Below are positions 1-12,329 of a stretch of 64,000 nt of DNA, piece by piece; positions within the stretch are counted from its first letter, which is position 1; each line of letters begins with the position of its first letter. The stretch comes from Apteryx mantelli. Its lineage: Eukaryota; Chordata; Aves; Apterygiformes; Apterygidae. The translations under genes were made by a program, and so were the position numbers. The notes under the pieces are model-generated. The model ran no database searches. It was not told the DNA's origin and worked only from the letters and a program-made list of their open reading frames with translations. Where the stretch lies: contig NC_089978.1 in NCBI RefSeq assembly GCF_036417845.1, positions 162,065,962-162,129,961 on the forward strand, read 5' to 3'.

Positions 1-3000
1 ATCGTAAGCTCCTCCGTCATCCCATCCGTAGAGATTGGGCTGGTTACTCTCGAAACACTCTCCATAGTGATTGTCGTATCCAGTGTTACTTCGTGGCTGT
101 CACTAGGATGCAGACTTTGAGCACCATGCGCGTTCACTGTGCGAGAGTCCATGGAGACAATCCCTGGTTCCAGCCCCACGGATCCACTGGGCTGGTACGG
201 ATCTAGGGCTGAGGGATTATTGGGGACTGACAATGCTGGATTGCTATCAACATTTATAGTGTTGGGATGGATGTACTGAGGTGGAGGTCTGTCAGCCAAG
301 TAAGATAAGATACCTGACAGAATGAGAGGGGAAAATAGAAGAAGGTGAGATGACATCTCACTCATTTAAACATTTGACAATGACATCTCATTTAAACAAA
401 GAGCCAGTCCCTGCAGTACACTACATTAAGACCTAGATCCCTGAAGACACTCTATACATGATGTCCAATTAAGGACTAAAACATGGCTCACAAACTTATG
501 CCTACCAGACTCTCTTTCCAAGGTGTCATTTGACAACGAAAACAGAGTTTCCATCCAATAAAGCCAGCCTCTACTTGTTTGTCATATTCTGAACAGCCAA
601 GTTTCCAGCAGCATTTAACCTACGCTCCTTAGTACACAAACTGAATCAGAAAGGAGTTCCTCACATTTTAGTTATAATTTTTCATTCTCAAGAAATAGCT
701 CACAAAAGATGAAAGACTGATGGTAGAATTAAACATTTCATAATCCCTGGTTACTCTTTGCTAAGAATATGGGAAGTAGAAACAGCTCTCCAAGATATAT
801 CTTCTTTGCTTAGGTGTTTAAGTTTTAACAATGACTAATTCCTCTAAGACTAAATAACACAATTGTCTCTCTCAGAGCTCAACAGTTGCAATCCTGAAGG
901 ACCAAGCTAAGGTCTCTCAAAGGTATCCTGAGTTACCCGCTCTCTTTCCTTAAATTAAAAGCATAAAACCTACCAAGGTCCTGATAGCCTGAGAACCAGT
1001 TTGAGAATTTAAATTATAAACCCCAACATCTTTTCTGGTAGCTCTGGAAAGCTCTTCAAAACGTCAGACAACCTTGTAACTTAAGATATGAAGAAACACT
1101 GACCTACACTTACATACTACCAACTTCTCTTGTTGGACAAAGCTGAAAGGTCTTTGGAGGAAATACATCAGCACATTTGTGTAAACAGTACTTCCAGTGG
1201 AGACAGAGAAAGATTTTGCAGATTCTGCAAGATCTGAGTCAGCACGTTTCTTTTTGGCCTTGAACCCTATGAGCCATTTGCTCTGTACAAACTTTCCATT
1301 CAAATATGGACATTATCACTAATATGCATGTATGGATAGTCTTCCTGCAACAGTGGAATAACCCCACAAAAAAGGCTGAGCCAAGAAATTAGTAATAAAC
1401 AGTTTCATTTAATCAACGGTATCAAATATTTCTGCATGGAATACTGCCATGTGGCTTGAACAAGGGAGATTCTTGAAGGCAGTAAGATGACTGACAAAAG
1501 AGCCCTATGAAACATCAAATAATCATCAAGCAGCTTACAAGGAAAAAATATATTTCTGCATAAATTATTCCAGCTCAGAAGAATGGCAAATACCCTTGGC
1601 CCTCAGATGCACTGGCTCCTCCTCTGCCCTTTGGCCACAGGCACTTAGTAGGAAAGGCTACTCCTAAATAGGTAAGTTCAGCCACCAGTTGCAGGTAGTT
1701 GGATGGGATCTAATACGGGCTGCTGTATTTCTTTTCCTAATCCAGGCTAAACCAACAACACTCACTGTGCGACCTTGAAGTTTATCTACCCTCTTCCACA
1801 ATGTCAATCATAGCTATAAAGGAAAACAAGGAGGACATTTAAAGCTCAAATTTCTGTGTCTTGATGTACTTGCATGTAAAATTTTACATTTACACTCTAA
1901 AATGCATGCTAGAGGGAAACTGAGATAGAAATCAGTATGTTAGACCTTTGGAAACCAGCCTTGAACAATAATGAAAAAATCTGTGCCATGGACTAAAGTG
2001 GTGGGAACGAGCCCAAACTCCTCACTGAAGGCTTGTTCTTTTTAAGCTTTGAACTACTGCAACCGAGCATTATGCCCCTATCAATGTGTTACTTCAGACT
2101 ACAGGAGAAAATAAAAAACAGCAGCAGTTTTCAGACTACAACAGGCCACTTAAGATCGAAACCAGGCATGCCTTGCTTTATTTATAAGATCAACAGAAAA
2201 CAACGCGAGGAGAAATCAGAGATTTAGTTTAAGTAGCAAATGCCCTGCAATTCTCTTCATATTTTTATATAAAAAGACAGAGAGACATAAAAGAAAAATA
2301 CAGGTGCATAAATGACACAGACTTCAAACAAACTCAGTGAATTTACAGCTCCACAAAATACTCATTTAGTCTTGCCTGCTTCAGGCCTGCCTCCACGTCG
2401 CTCTTAACACAATCTCTCTCTGTGTTCCCATCCATCAGCACCAGACTACTTACCAGGTAGAATGTGTCTAAAATAGCTGCTCTCCAGGTGTGGGTACGGT
2501 GGTGGAGGTAGGGTGTAGTTTCTCTCTGGTATACCACACATCACTCCTCGATCCCCAATACCCATTGGGAGCATCAGAGACAGAGCAGAGGGCAAGGAAC
2601 TCAAGGAAGGGCCCAAGTTTGGAATTGCAACAGGCAACCCTGCAAAAGAAAATGCCCATTTAAACTCAATGGAACTATTTGAGCTTATGAAAAAATAACC
2701 AAAGAGGCTTTCTGATTGCTTAGAAGTTCACTATGGAAGCACAGTATGGTATTTTCAAAGCAAGGTGACAAGCTTCAAAGAAAGGATCACAGTTATTAGA
2801 CTGAGGGGCATGCCTGAATGTGGCTAGATCTTTTTTGGATTTATTATGTAGGGTCTGTTTCTGCTTTGCAAATGTCTGTGGAGCCCCTTAAAAAAAACAA
2901 GTTAAGAAAACAGTTTTGCTTTACAGGTTAAAACAAAAAAATCATTATTTCCACACAAGTGAAAATAGACAAAGATGGAGACAGATTTGCAGCTACAGTT

Positions 3001-4488
3001 CACATTTCAAAAGACTCTGCTACCACGCACCTAAACACAGTGCAAAACACCCCATTAGAACAAAATAAGATTCCCATTAAGGTATAGGCCTGGTAAGCAC
3101 ACGTCCCTTTTGCTTCACCCCATAAGCAACGGTTTACGGTCTATCCTTCCACAATGCTACGCCAATCACCTGATGAGCCATGAGATCCACTATAGCACAG
3201 GACTTGCTATCAGAGCAAACGTTGCTACCAACTGTGAACTTCCACGTGAAGTGTAAAACACAGAGCACCAGCCTTCATACCCTTTGTGGGAGCTTCCCCC
3301 TTTACCTGGTGCTGGTATGGCGTTGTGAGTGGGTGATGCTGCCAATCCCAAGTGACTCCCTGAGACGGGCAGGGCATTGCTCACAGAGGGGGAGGTCAGC
3401 TGGTCCATCCCTACAGGACTCAAGTTCATTTCATTCATTCTGGGGGACAGGGAACAGAGAGAGGATGAGGAAGAGAAAAAAAAAAAAAAGTGCAAGAGAG
3501 AGAAACAGAAGCAGCAACATTCCTGATTACTGTACTGTGATGAAGAAGGGCTGAGCAAACAAACTTAAAACCAGATATTGACACATTAAAACTCTGCCTT
3601 AGAAAGCTAAGCATATGACACATTATTCACACTAAGATCATGATGTGATCGATACATATTGATATTAGATACCAATATCCAGGATTTAAAAGCCAGTTCC
3701 AAAACACAAATCAGACCATAGCTGTCTACAGTTGTCTAGAAAACAGGGCTTCACTCCTTATAGTCAAAGCCATTGTGATTTAAGTATTGTGAATGCAGAC
3801 CAATCTGCAAGCTGCATGTCACAAATGTTTGGACAACAGCATCTGATTTATATTTCATAACTTCTGAAATCCACATTCATGTCCGTAGTTCCTCCTCTGT
3901 TCATGGGAGAGGAGTGGGAAAGATCACTTAAAACTGGCAATGGACACAAAATCTCTGATTCACCATCAATCTGAACCAGGCCAGTAGGAACAAGAGTCAC
4001 CTCTGCAAAACAGCCATTTTACAGAGTTTTAATAGGCTACCTTGGCCTGGCTCTTAACTGGCACATGCTCCTCTCACACAAAAAAAACAGGCACGACGGA
4101 TGACACAATATTTCAGCGGGACACCGAGGGGCCGCTGTCACCTCCCCGCTGTGAGCGGCTCCTGGAGCCCTGTCCGGAGCCCCGCACGCCCTGGCACGCT
4201 TGCAGGGCTGCCGAGCAGCAGTCTGGAGGGCCGGAGAGGCGGGCGATGCCTACAGCGGTCATAACCCTCCGCAGAAATGAAGGGCCGATTCAAGGCCCAT
4301 TCTCGCCCCTCGCAACGGCAGGCCCGGCCATCGCGCTGCCCCCCGGCCGCGGCCCCCCCGCCCCGCCTCACGGCGCCGCGGGGACGGTGCCCGGGGGTCC
4401 CTCTGCCGCCGAGGCCCGCGCGCCCCCCCAGCCCGCCCGGCCCCGGCCGCGGCCCCGGCGGCCGCGAGGGCGCTCACCTGGGGTGCAT
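1..4488 (-). CDS. PRDM4: PRDM4, PR/SET-domain zinc-finger protein 4, N-terminal exons (partial, runs off left edge)
   Basis: Four minus-strand coding segments join in phase: 4478-4488 (start ATG at 4488, residues M-H-P-R), 3306-3439, 2454-2639 and 313 down to 1. All introns have GT donors and AG acceptors (GTGAGC, GTAAAG and GTAAGT donors). About 214 residues are visible, including [49 protein letters not shown] and [16 protein letters not shown], which I recognise as the conserved PRDM4 N-terminus. The human protein is about 800 residues; the PR/SET domain and C2H2 fingers are encoded left of the window. PRDM4 (also SC1/PFM1) is a nuclear regulator reported to interact with the p75 neurotrophin receptor and to recruit PRMT5. 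The first exon carries only 11 coding bases and its ATG has C at -3. The next in-frame ATG, four codons on, has a better context (A at -3), so leaky initiation at Met5 is possible. The upstream end of exon 1 cannot be set from sequence alone. Confidence 0.95.
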
Positions 4489-5000
4489 GGGGCCCGGTGC
4501 CGGCGCGGCGCCTCTGCCGGCGGCGGAGCGGCCGCCGCCGCCGCCGCATGGGGCCCCTCAGCCCCGGCCCGCCGCCGCCCCTAGGGCAGGCGCCAGCCCC
4601 CGCCGCGCGGCCCGGGCCCCGCGGGCCAGCCCCAGCCCCAGCGCCGGCCCCAGCGCGGCCGCAGCCCCGGCCCCAACCGCCGCCACCGCCTCCTGGGCGG
4701 GCCCCGAGCGGCGCCGGCCCCGCTGGCGCGGGGGAAGGAAGGAGGGAGGAAGGCAGGGGGAGGCGGTGATGGCGGCGGCCGTGATGGCGGCGGCGCAGGG
4801 GGGCGCTTCCGCCGCCAGGAAGCGCCGCCGCCGCCGCCCCGGCCCTGCCGGTGCCCGCCGCCGGCTTTCCCTACGGCCTCGGGCCCGGCGGCAGCTGCCC
4901 CGCGGCCTTCCCCCAGCGCAGGCCTGGGCCGCCCGGTGGCCTCGCACAGGCCGTCGTCGGTGTAGAGCTGGGCCGCCTTGCAGCTCTGTTACGCCGACTG
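4130..5000 (-). promoter_or_regulatory. CpG island and presumed PRDM4 promoter
   Basis: About 870 bp of very GC-rich, CpG-dense sequence surrounds PRDM4 exon 1, in sharp contrast with the AT-rich flanks. Two copies of GATGGCGGC (4768-4776 and 4783-4791), the core of the YY1 recognition sequence often found close to start sites of housekeeping genes, sit in a 15-bp tandem duplication 280-300 bp upstream of the ATG. No TATA box is apparent. The transcription start is therefore probably dispersed around 4.6-4.8 kb, which is inference. Long open frames on both strands here (up to about 250 codons, Pro/Ala/Arg-rich) are composition artefacts. Confidence 0.8.
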
Positions 5001-8000
5001 CCCTGTCCTGTGATCCTTTCCTTAAAGGTTAATTCCGGAGTTTTGCATGAAAAGTTATTACGAGCAGGAGAATATTACTAAAATAAGAAATAGAAGAAGG
5101 AAATATGAAAAGCAGAACTGTCCTGGAAGCTCTTTTCCCTCCTCAGAGGACAATTTCAGTTGGCATTCTGCAGCCCTGAAGTGTCCTCTCTGCCTTGATG
5201 GGCTTGCTGAGGGTCCCTGCTGTTCAACCTGACGTTTCATGCGCCACTTCTTTCAGATCAAGGGTGTGATGATTATTCATTTTTCTCCACACAAAGATCC
5301 AGGCTTTCTCACTATGTTTTCGTTATACCTGTGTGTCTGTTGTCATTAGAGGGTTACATTTCATGGCCTCTGGTGTCATCAGCCCATGCTTTCTTAGATA
5401 CATTCTGGAGATCTGGTATTCTTCAAATATGTGTGATTTATGGCAAATACATATAATTCTGGCTAAGGCTAGAATCTCTTGATGTGTGTGAGTAGTTCTG
5501 CAGCTCACAGTCACCTGTGACACATGTATATTAATCACACGCTGCTCAAATCAATCTACAAGTTACTTAAGTACTGGGGTGAATGTCTGCTTCCTGAAAC
5601 ACTGTAATATGCTTCTGTAATTTGATCAAGCCTAACACTTAAATGATGTCTCGTTTAATGAGACATCCCTTGATAGGATGTCTGCACAGGAGGAAACTTC
5701 AGGTATTTTTCTACCTGATACCTTTTGATCTAAAAAGCCTAAATGGAAGATCTGGAAGGGTAATTCCAGTTCAGTACAAACTCATCGGTTCTTTTAGAGG
5801 TGGAAATAGTCTCTCCTCATTTGACTTCAACTGTCTAAAATTTAGCCAGCTCACATAAGCTAGTTCTTCAAGCTCTCTCTGCAGTTGATGGAGAGAAATA
5901 GGCTCCTATAGAAAGTGCCTTGTCCCATCCTAGGGTAGATATCCAAGACGTGGGATGAATCCCCTTTGGAAGTGTTTTGCTGTGTTTATAGCTGCTGTAC
6001 TAGTCACAGTACAACTGGAACCTACATAGTCAGTTTAGTCTCTATATATAACTTGTAGGGAACTACAGTTAGGTGAAGTGAATCCTGGCCTCAGTGTCAT
6101 TTGTGACCAAAAGAGTGACCTCATTTAGTTTCCCACGTATTCCACAAGCCCTCATGTTCCCCACTAAACCAAATGATATTAAGTCTTCCATGATCGAGTG
6201 TATCTGAATCAGCTGATAAACATTATCTCATCAAGCCAGAGACAGCCCCTCAGGTTTTTAGGGGCTGCTAAGCATGTGATGGAGGTTTATCTGTGCTTTA
6301 TGTGTATAATACCACATATTCACGTGGTTGTTGATACTTTGCATCTTTCTTAGAAATGCTACTGAAAAATTACAAGCCGGCTGTCTTTGATAAAGTAAGG
6401 GCAGCTACAAGAAAAGCCTCAAAGTCCTCTCTTCACATTGCATTCCCTAATACATAAAATACAACTGGAGACCTTTCATCTTCATTTCTGTCATCCTTGC
6501 AACTTCTCAGTTATACTCAATACATGTTGCCTCTGTCCTGTTATCCCAAGCTCTGAGCTTGTCTTTATGCCAATTACGATAGACTAGCTCTACCAGAGAA
6601 CTGGCCTGTTACTGAAATCCTCATGTTATTTTAACTAACTGAGCTGAAAGTAATTCTCTGTGGCCTGTGAGCCAGACTGGACATAGTCATACACAGATAA
6701 GAGTACTTTCTCCTACTGGCAAATGTCTGAGTCCCCCAGATTTCAGCTTGTTTTGCAGTCACTCTACTCCCTTGAACAAGTGATATCTAACTACCAGCTT
6801 AAAGCACGAAGTATCAAAGGAAGTCAGTGATAATACGAAGTGTCACTGAATGAGAAATTAATCTCTGTTCACAGAGATATATTCTACATGCCCGAGGTAT
6901 TGTGATAAAACACATTTCAGAAATATCACTTCTGAAAGGAAAGGTATTTTTTATATACTAAACACTTATATGTGAAGTGTTTTGATAAGACAACTGCACT
7001 GTGTCCCCAAAAGCTTAGTTTATTGACATCTGTAGCAGTACTTGCTGCATAAGGAACAAATTACAGCACTATTTTTCAAGCTGTCTTCAGATCTTGGAGA
7101 CATACTGAAGCATAAGGGAGACTTGTGGAGTCACAGGGAAAAAAAGATGCAGTAAACAAGCTTTGGTACTTTGTAGTGTGAGTGGAAATCCCTGCTGGAC
7201 CATGTGTACATCTCATAACACAGTCATTAGCTCTCTTCTGCCGCTGTTGTGAACCTGCCATTGGATTGTTTCTCAGGGTGAGCAGGACTACATTGGACAG
7301 CGATTAAGCAGAAAAACAGTAGTTGAGGCCACCTGTTTAACATCAAAAAAACAAATTCCCTTCCACCTTTCATCAGCTGGTCAGCACCTTGCAGGCTCGC
7401 CTGTACCTTGGTGATGGTCACAGTATAAAACCCTCCTTCAGTTAGATAGTTATTACTTCTAGCTATAAAACTGGGGAGACATGGCCTGTGCTGAAGGAGA
7501 AAACAGTATTAGAGATGCATGAAATTATTCAGTCTTGTATTCATGAGTCTCAGTCTAAATTGTTGTTATTAGTGTGATTCTGTGATATACAGATAACATG
7601 AGAAACTCTTAATTTTGTATAGGTGAATAAACTGCAACATCCTAGACAAGCTATGATATGCATAATAAATATTAGAATTCAGTATAATTATAATACAGTA
7701 AAATATAAGAAATGAATAATGTTGTGAGGGTTTCTTTTAACTCCTGATGTTTTTTTTCTTTTTCCTCTTTGGTAATAGGTTCACAGATAAAATAGTTGAG
7801 ATACCTCTTGGGAAATAGGTGGACTTGCATGTGTTCAGCTGACTGTTGCATTTCTGCTGTAGCATTTCCACTGATGATTTTCATTTCAGAGAAGACCCAA
7901 AGGGACACGGTGTCATGGCGAATCTGTTGCTTTGAGTAATTCAAAGTCATTCAGATCCATTACTGTGTAATGTAAGAATGTTAGTAGTGTTATACATGAT

Positions 8001-11000
8001 TCTTGTGGGAGTTGGAACAAATTGGAAGCAAAGTAGTAATACAGGTAGTTGAGGGTTCTTTTGTAAGTATAACACTACAAAGATCACATTCTTTTTCTTG
8101 TAGATATTGTGTTGGGATATATGCAATTAAAACCACAACTAAATTATATCTGGAAGGAATATGCCTTAATCTTTTATTTGTATGTATGTGAGAAATATTT
8201 TCTATTAGTTTTGGCTATAGTATATAGTGAAGGAGAAGGAAAAGGAAGGAAACCTGTTAGAGTGCCACGGGCAATGGAGAATGTAAGGAATGTCCCAGTG
8301 TCCCAGTTTAAACTTTGTATTTAAAAAAAAAAAAAAAAAAAAAAGCAAAACATGTAATATAAATACTTCCAGAACCTTAGAGCCTGATTATCATCTTGCA
8401 ACAGTTCTGTAGTGGGATTTTTTGCCCTTATAGAGGAGTGAACAAGGCTTTATTTCTACTATGCAACCAAGCTCTCTGCTTCCTTTCAGCTTGGAGGATG
8501 TGGTGTTCTGGGATCAAAGCATCACCCAGGCAAATGTGTTAAGGAAGAGGAGTTAATCTGAGAAACAGTCCAAGAAAGAAGATCAAAGGCTTTTCTTAGA
8601 AGGGGGCATAATCCATTTCATCTTAACCTACTCTTAAGAAGAAAGCACCTTAGCCTTACCCTATGGTGGGTCAGTCCTGCTTACTTTCACTTGAGTCAGT
8701 GTGCATGCGCAGACACGCTGAGAAGGGCCTGCTTTGGCCAGAGGTCCGGACAAGAAATGTTCATTGCTTTAATCCTGCTCGATCTCTCCAAAGGGATCTG
8801 CAGTGGGCTGTTGGCTCCCTGCCCAGGGGAGACCCCCCTTCCAGGAGAGCGGCATTAGCTTGTCAAGAAGATAATGCATTCAACAAAAGCTCATGGCAGG
8901 ATTTTCGTTTTTCTCTTGTGCGGAAACAAAATCAGCCTACAGACTCCATTTGATATGAGATCAACTCTTTCAGTCATTCAGATTAACAAATAACATTTAC
9001 TTGTAACATTTTTTCTTGTATTTCTCTGAAGAAAGAGAAAACCAACATGGGTTTTTCTGTAGGAAAAGCAGGTGTCTGTTTGGTGCAGGTGGAATTCTGA
9101 TGCTCTGGAAGGTGCAGGTGACCTGCATTTACAGTAAACATAGAAAAGAGGTCTGGCTGCAAAGAATAGTGTGTTTGTGTTACCAAACTGAAACATAACC
9201 CTGCCTTTTGAACAAGGCTAGACTTTTGGCAAAGTTGTAGGGAGCTCTGGAAACTTCTAGCATCTGAGGCACCCAAGAGGAATGCTTCCATTTCCTTACA
9301 TTTCCTTCCTCCTTTTCCTTACTGTCACTGCAAAAATCATAGAAACTGGGAAAGATCTTTGCCTGTGCTGCTTGTGAAAGATAACAGAGTTTCAAATTAA
9401 ATAATGATACAATCAAATGTCATTTTCTTACTTCAGGCATTTGCATACAGATCAACATCCTCTTTACTTTAAGAAGACTTCTAAAACCTGACCTGCCTCA
9501 GTGAATGAGCTATTCTCATCTAACGAATCATTTCTGAAAACTTTTCTACTAGAGACCTTTCTGACAGCAGAAGTTACAGTGCAAGTCATGCTGAGAAGCC
9601 CATGCTGTTCAATAGTTTTCACAGATTTTTTAACGGTAGGAAGAGTCTCTTGATCATTTGATCTGAAGTGAATTGCACATACTATGGAGCCTTCTCCTGT
9701 AATTCCTGCTTTGCACCCCTATGTTCCATCTGAGCTATGGCACATATTTTAGAAAGACATTTAGTTGTGACTGAAAAAGATCTCAGCCCCTCATGAAATG
9801 TAGTAGCTGACTCTCAGGTAATGCTACAAAACCTTCAACTTGAAGCACCAGCTCTTGCTAGGTGATGTCAGTGAAGGAGGTAAAAGTAGATGGATACTTG
9901 CCCTGGCTTCTGAGCCATTTTGGTGCTGATCCTACCCCTGGCATAAATCAGAGTCCAGAATTGTTCTCACTTATTTCTTTCTGGAACTGTCTGTATGTAT
10001 GTTTATCATACATTGAAGATTAAAATCTAGATTGTTCTTATATCATTGCTTTTTGAAGCTGCAGAACAGGCCAGCAAAGATACAAAAGCTGGCTTGAAAA
10101 TGCACACTGACATCATTGCTGCTCGTTTCTGACTCAGCAGAGACATAGATGTGTTTCTCAGAGTGGAGGATGTTGTTTCAGTTATTCACCGTTCTGAGAC
10201 AGCTTGGCATGAAACACTGAACAGGGCGGAAACTTTCACTTTGAGCAAAAGAACAGTTTTAATAGAGCCTACGTGCTGGTACCTTTTCACATTCTTCCCA
10301 TAGCTCTCCCAGACCAAAAGTTCAACTCACCAAACTGATGTTGGGAGAACCAGCAGATTTATTTCACTTCAAACGTGTTTCTGGAAAGATTTTGTAACTA
10401 TGGAACCCTTCAAATACACTCCATTTGCTGCAGAAGATGATCCTAACACAACAGAACATCCTAGAAACACAGGTTGGGACATTATGCCCTTACACTGGCA
10501 AAAATCCTTGTCTTCTGTCCACCTCTTCTCTTTGGCAAGCAAATTGGAGGATGCAGCACACGTCTGGCACAGTCAAGAGGAATTTTCCGCTCCCCAGTTA
10601 AAGTTATATGCAGAGTCCATCTAGCAAGCCAGTATCTGTGTAAACATCTAGTAATACCTACACTGCTGTCTGGGGGCAATCAGAGCATAACCGTTACATT
10701 TGTTTTTTTGAGACAGATGTTCATAGTAATGACCAGAACATCTCTGCAATGAATAGAAGCAGGCAAAATGTTGAAGATTTTTGAAAATGCACACTTTCAA
10801 CTTGTGAAACTCACACTTCTTGAAAAAGCCTCTCTTCAGGTGAAGAAAGCAGTTTTCCTCTTATGCTTGCACATATTCATTCTCGATCTGACATGACTTG
10901 CAACCACAAGAGAGCACTCTTTCCTTTGATGATTTCTTAGCTTCCCCAGAAAGCTAGAGAGATGCCATATAAGTTTTGCAAACTGCATGTGAGCTGTTTC

Positions 11001-11370
11001 AGTTAGACCAGAGCAGCAGAAACAACAAAACTTGCAGTTGTCTTTTGGATTTCATTGTGAAAAGCCTTTGGGTAGTTTTCAGATGACAGAAGATCCTTGG
11101 TTCCTGAAAGGGAGGAGTTCTGCCAAAGCTTTGAAGATCCATGTAAACTTTCCAAATTACCCATCTTTTGGAGACAATTATATCAAACGATACTGTGGAT
11201 TACAATACATGAGAAGTGTTTAAAGCCTGGAAGATTATTTATGTTTGGCATTAACTCTTATGGTCATAATTTCAAGTGGAGAGAAAAGGAATACACAGGA
11301 ACCCTCTTATCTTTTGAAATATGAAGATCAGAGGAAAAGCAGGGTTTAAAGTGTGGAGTGATGGTCCTCA
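5001..11370. other. Intergenic DNA between PRDM4 and ASCL4
   Basis: About 6.4 kb without a recognisable exon, RNA gene or well-preserved mobile element. It is AT-rich with short open frames only (under about 105 codons) and none with a familiar protein motif. Visible details are an A-homopolymer at 8323-8344, a perfect 8-bp inverted repeat GATGTCTC/GAGACATC at 5645-5667, and an antioxidant-response/NF-E2-like word TGACTCAGCA at 10130-10139. Regulatory elements for ASCL4 may lie here but cannot be identified from a single sequence. Confidence 0.6.
8323..8344 (+). repeat. Poly(A) tract, about 22 bp
   Basis: An uninterrupted A-run follows a sequence without an open reading frame. It could be the tail of an old retroposed copy or a simple repeat. 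I could not identify target-site duplications or a parent transcript. Confidence 0.8.
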
Positions 11371-11379
11371 AAACCCATC

Positions 11380-11412
11380 TATAAATTAGCTGGCATCCTA
11401 CATCTATAAAAA
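11380..11412 (+). promoter_or_regulatory. Two TATA-like boxes upstream of ASCL4
   Basis: TATAAATT (11380-11387) and TATAAAAA (11405-11412) lie about 240 and 215 bp upstream of the ASCL4 ATG. If the second is used, transcription would start near 11,435-11,440 and give a 5' leader of about 185 nt. No CpG island is present here, unlike PRDM4 and RTCB, which fits a tissue-restricted gene. Use of either box is inference. Confidence 0.4.
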
Positions 11413-11621
11413 CAAGGCTTCGAGCTGATTTTCAGGCACAGAGTGGACCTCATGAATCGTTAGCTGTACTTGAAGAGCTGAATTGTTATATACCATAGGA
11501 GGAAATTGCAGCCTGCGGGGCAGAGTACCTGTACAAATGTTTCCTCTTTGCTTGGATTGATACAAGATTTGGAAGCCAAATTCAGGAACTGACAATTGCA
11601 CTGGTGAAAAAAAGAAAAAGC

Positions 11622-12188
11622 ATGGACAGCAATAAAGATGATGGCAGGCTATTGAACCGGATTGCATTTTCAGGAGCGACGTCCCTGGCTAACAGCCACG
11701 GGACTCCCCACGTGGTCCCCCTGAGGGAGCCCTTTGGGGTTCCCTTCCACCTGGACCCATCTTACTGGGATCAAGCCTACAGCGGGCACGCAGGTCACAT
11801 TTCCTATATCCCATTCCCCGGATACGTGGGCATCTATGACTACTCCTTTGAGCCTGCCTTCGTTAGAAAGAGGAACGAGAGGGAAAGGCAGCGGGTGCGC
11901 TGTGTGAATGAGGGTTACACGCTCCTGAGAGCGCACCTGCCCAAGGAATTTGCTGACAAGCGCCTCAGCAAAGTGGAGACCCTGAGAGCTGCCATAAGTT
12001 ACATCAAACACCTGCAGAGCTTGCTGGACTGTCATCCCTTAGGGTCTGGCGGTAAGGAAACACTCTGTGCCAAGGAGATCACAGAAGCTCCCAGTCCTGG
12101 TCCCCCCAGGGAGTGCAACAGTGATGGAGAGTCTAAAACCTCTTCAGCGTCATCCCCGTACAGTGAATTTGAGGAGCCAGGCAGCTAG
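11622..12188 (+). CDS. ASCL4: ASCL4, achaete-scute family bHLH transcription factor 4
   Basis: A single-exon frame of 188 residues begins at the ATG at 11622 (A at -3, G at +4). The frame is open upstream to a stop at 11496 but contains no other ATG, so this start is the best choice. The bHLH domain covers roughly residues 80-136: basic region RKRNERERQRVRCVNEGY, then helix-loop-helix LRAHLPKEFADKRLSKVETL. The NERER and ADKRLSKVETLR words are diagnostic of the achaete-scute class. The segment just before the domain (YSFEPAFVRKRN) and the acidic/serine tail (ECNSDGESKTSSA...SEFEE) match human ASCL4 rather than ASCL1, 2, 3 or 5. The human protein is about 172 residues. It is expected to act in the nucleus as an E-protein heterodimer on CANNTG E-boxes. 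Its position next to PRDM4 is the same as in mammals. Confidence 0.95.
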   Translation: MDSNKDDGRLLNRIAFSGATSLANSHGTPHVVPLREPFGVPFHLDPSYWDQAYSGHAGHISYIPFPGYVGIYDYSFEPAFVRKRNERERQRVRCVNEGYTLLRAHLPKEFADKRLSKVETLRAAISYIKHLQSLLDCHPLGSGGKETLCAKEITEAPSPGPPRECNSDGESKTSSASSPYSEFEEPGS

Positions 12189-12308
12189 GAAACATCCTCT
12201 CTGGAAACAAAAGCCTTCCAGATCGACTGAAAACCAAATCTAAAACCTTGGGGATTTTGCTGCAGATTAAAATGAATACCAGGAAAAGGAAAAAAAAAGC
12301 TAGGAAGA

Positions 12309-12314
12309 AATAAA
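12309..12314 (+). terminator. Candidate ASCL4 polyadenylation signal AATAAA
   Basis: A canonical AATAAA lies 121 bp after the ASCL4 stop codon on the coding strand. It is the first such hexamer downstream. Cleavage 10-30 bp later would give a short 3' UTR. A longer 3' UTR cannot be excluded. Confidence 0.45.
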
Positions 12315-12329
12315 GGTATTTTCAGTCTG

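Noticed and set aside
4042-5032. Long Pro/Ala/Arg-rich open frames on both strands across the PRDM4 CpG island (up to 251 codons)
   Set aside because: High GC content removes stop codons. The frames overlap on both strands, contain no family motif and coincide with the promoter and 5' exon of PRDM4.
8221-8344. Possible processed pseudogene ending in the poly(A) tract
   Set aside because: No coding similarity is visible upstream and no target-site duplication could be recognised, so only the A-run is reported.
11604-11621. Extension of ASCL4 upstream to a GTG codon at 11604 (MKKRKS...)
   Set aside because: GTG is not a normal vertebrate nuclear start. The ATG at 11622 has a good Kozak context and is the first ATG in the frame.
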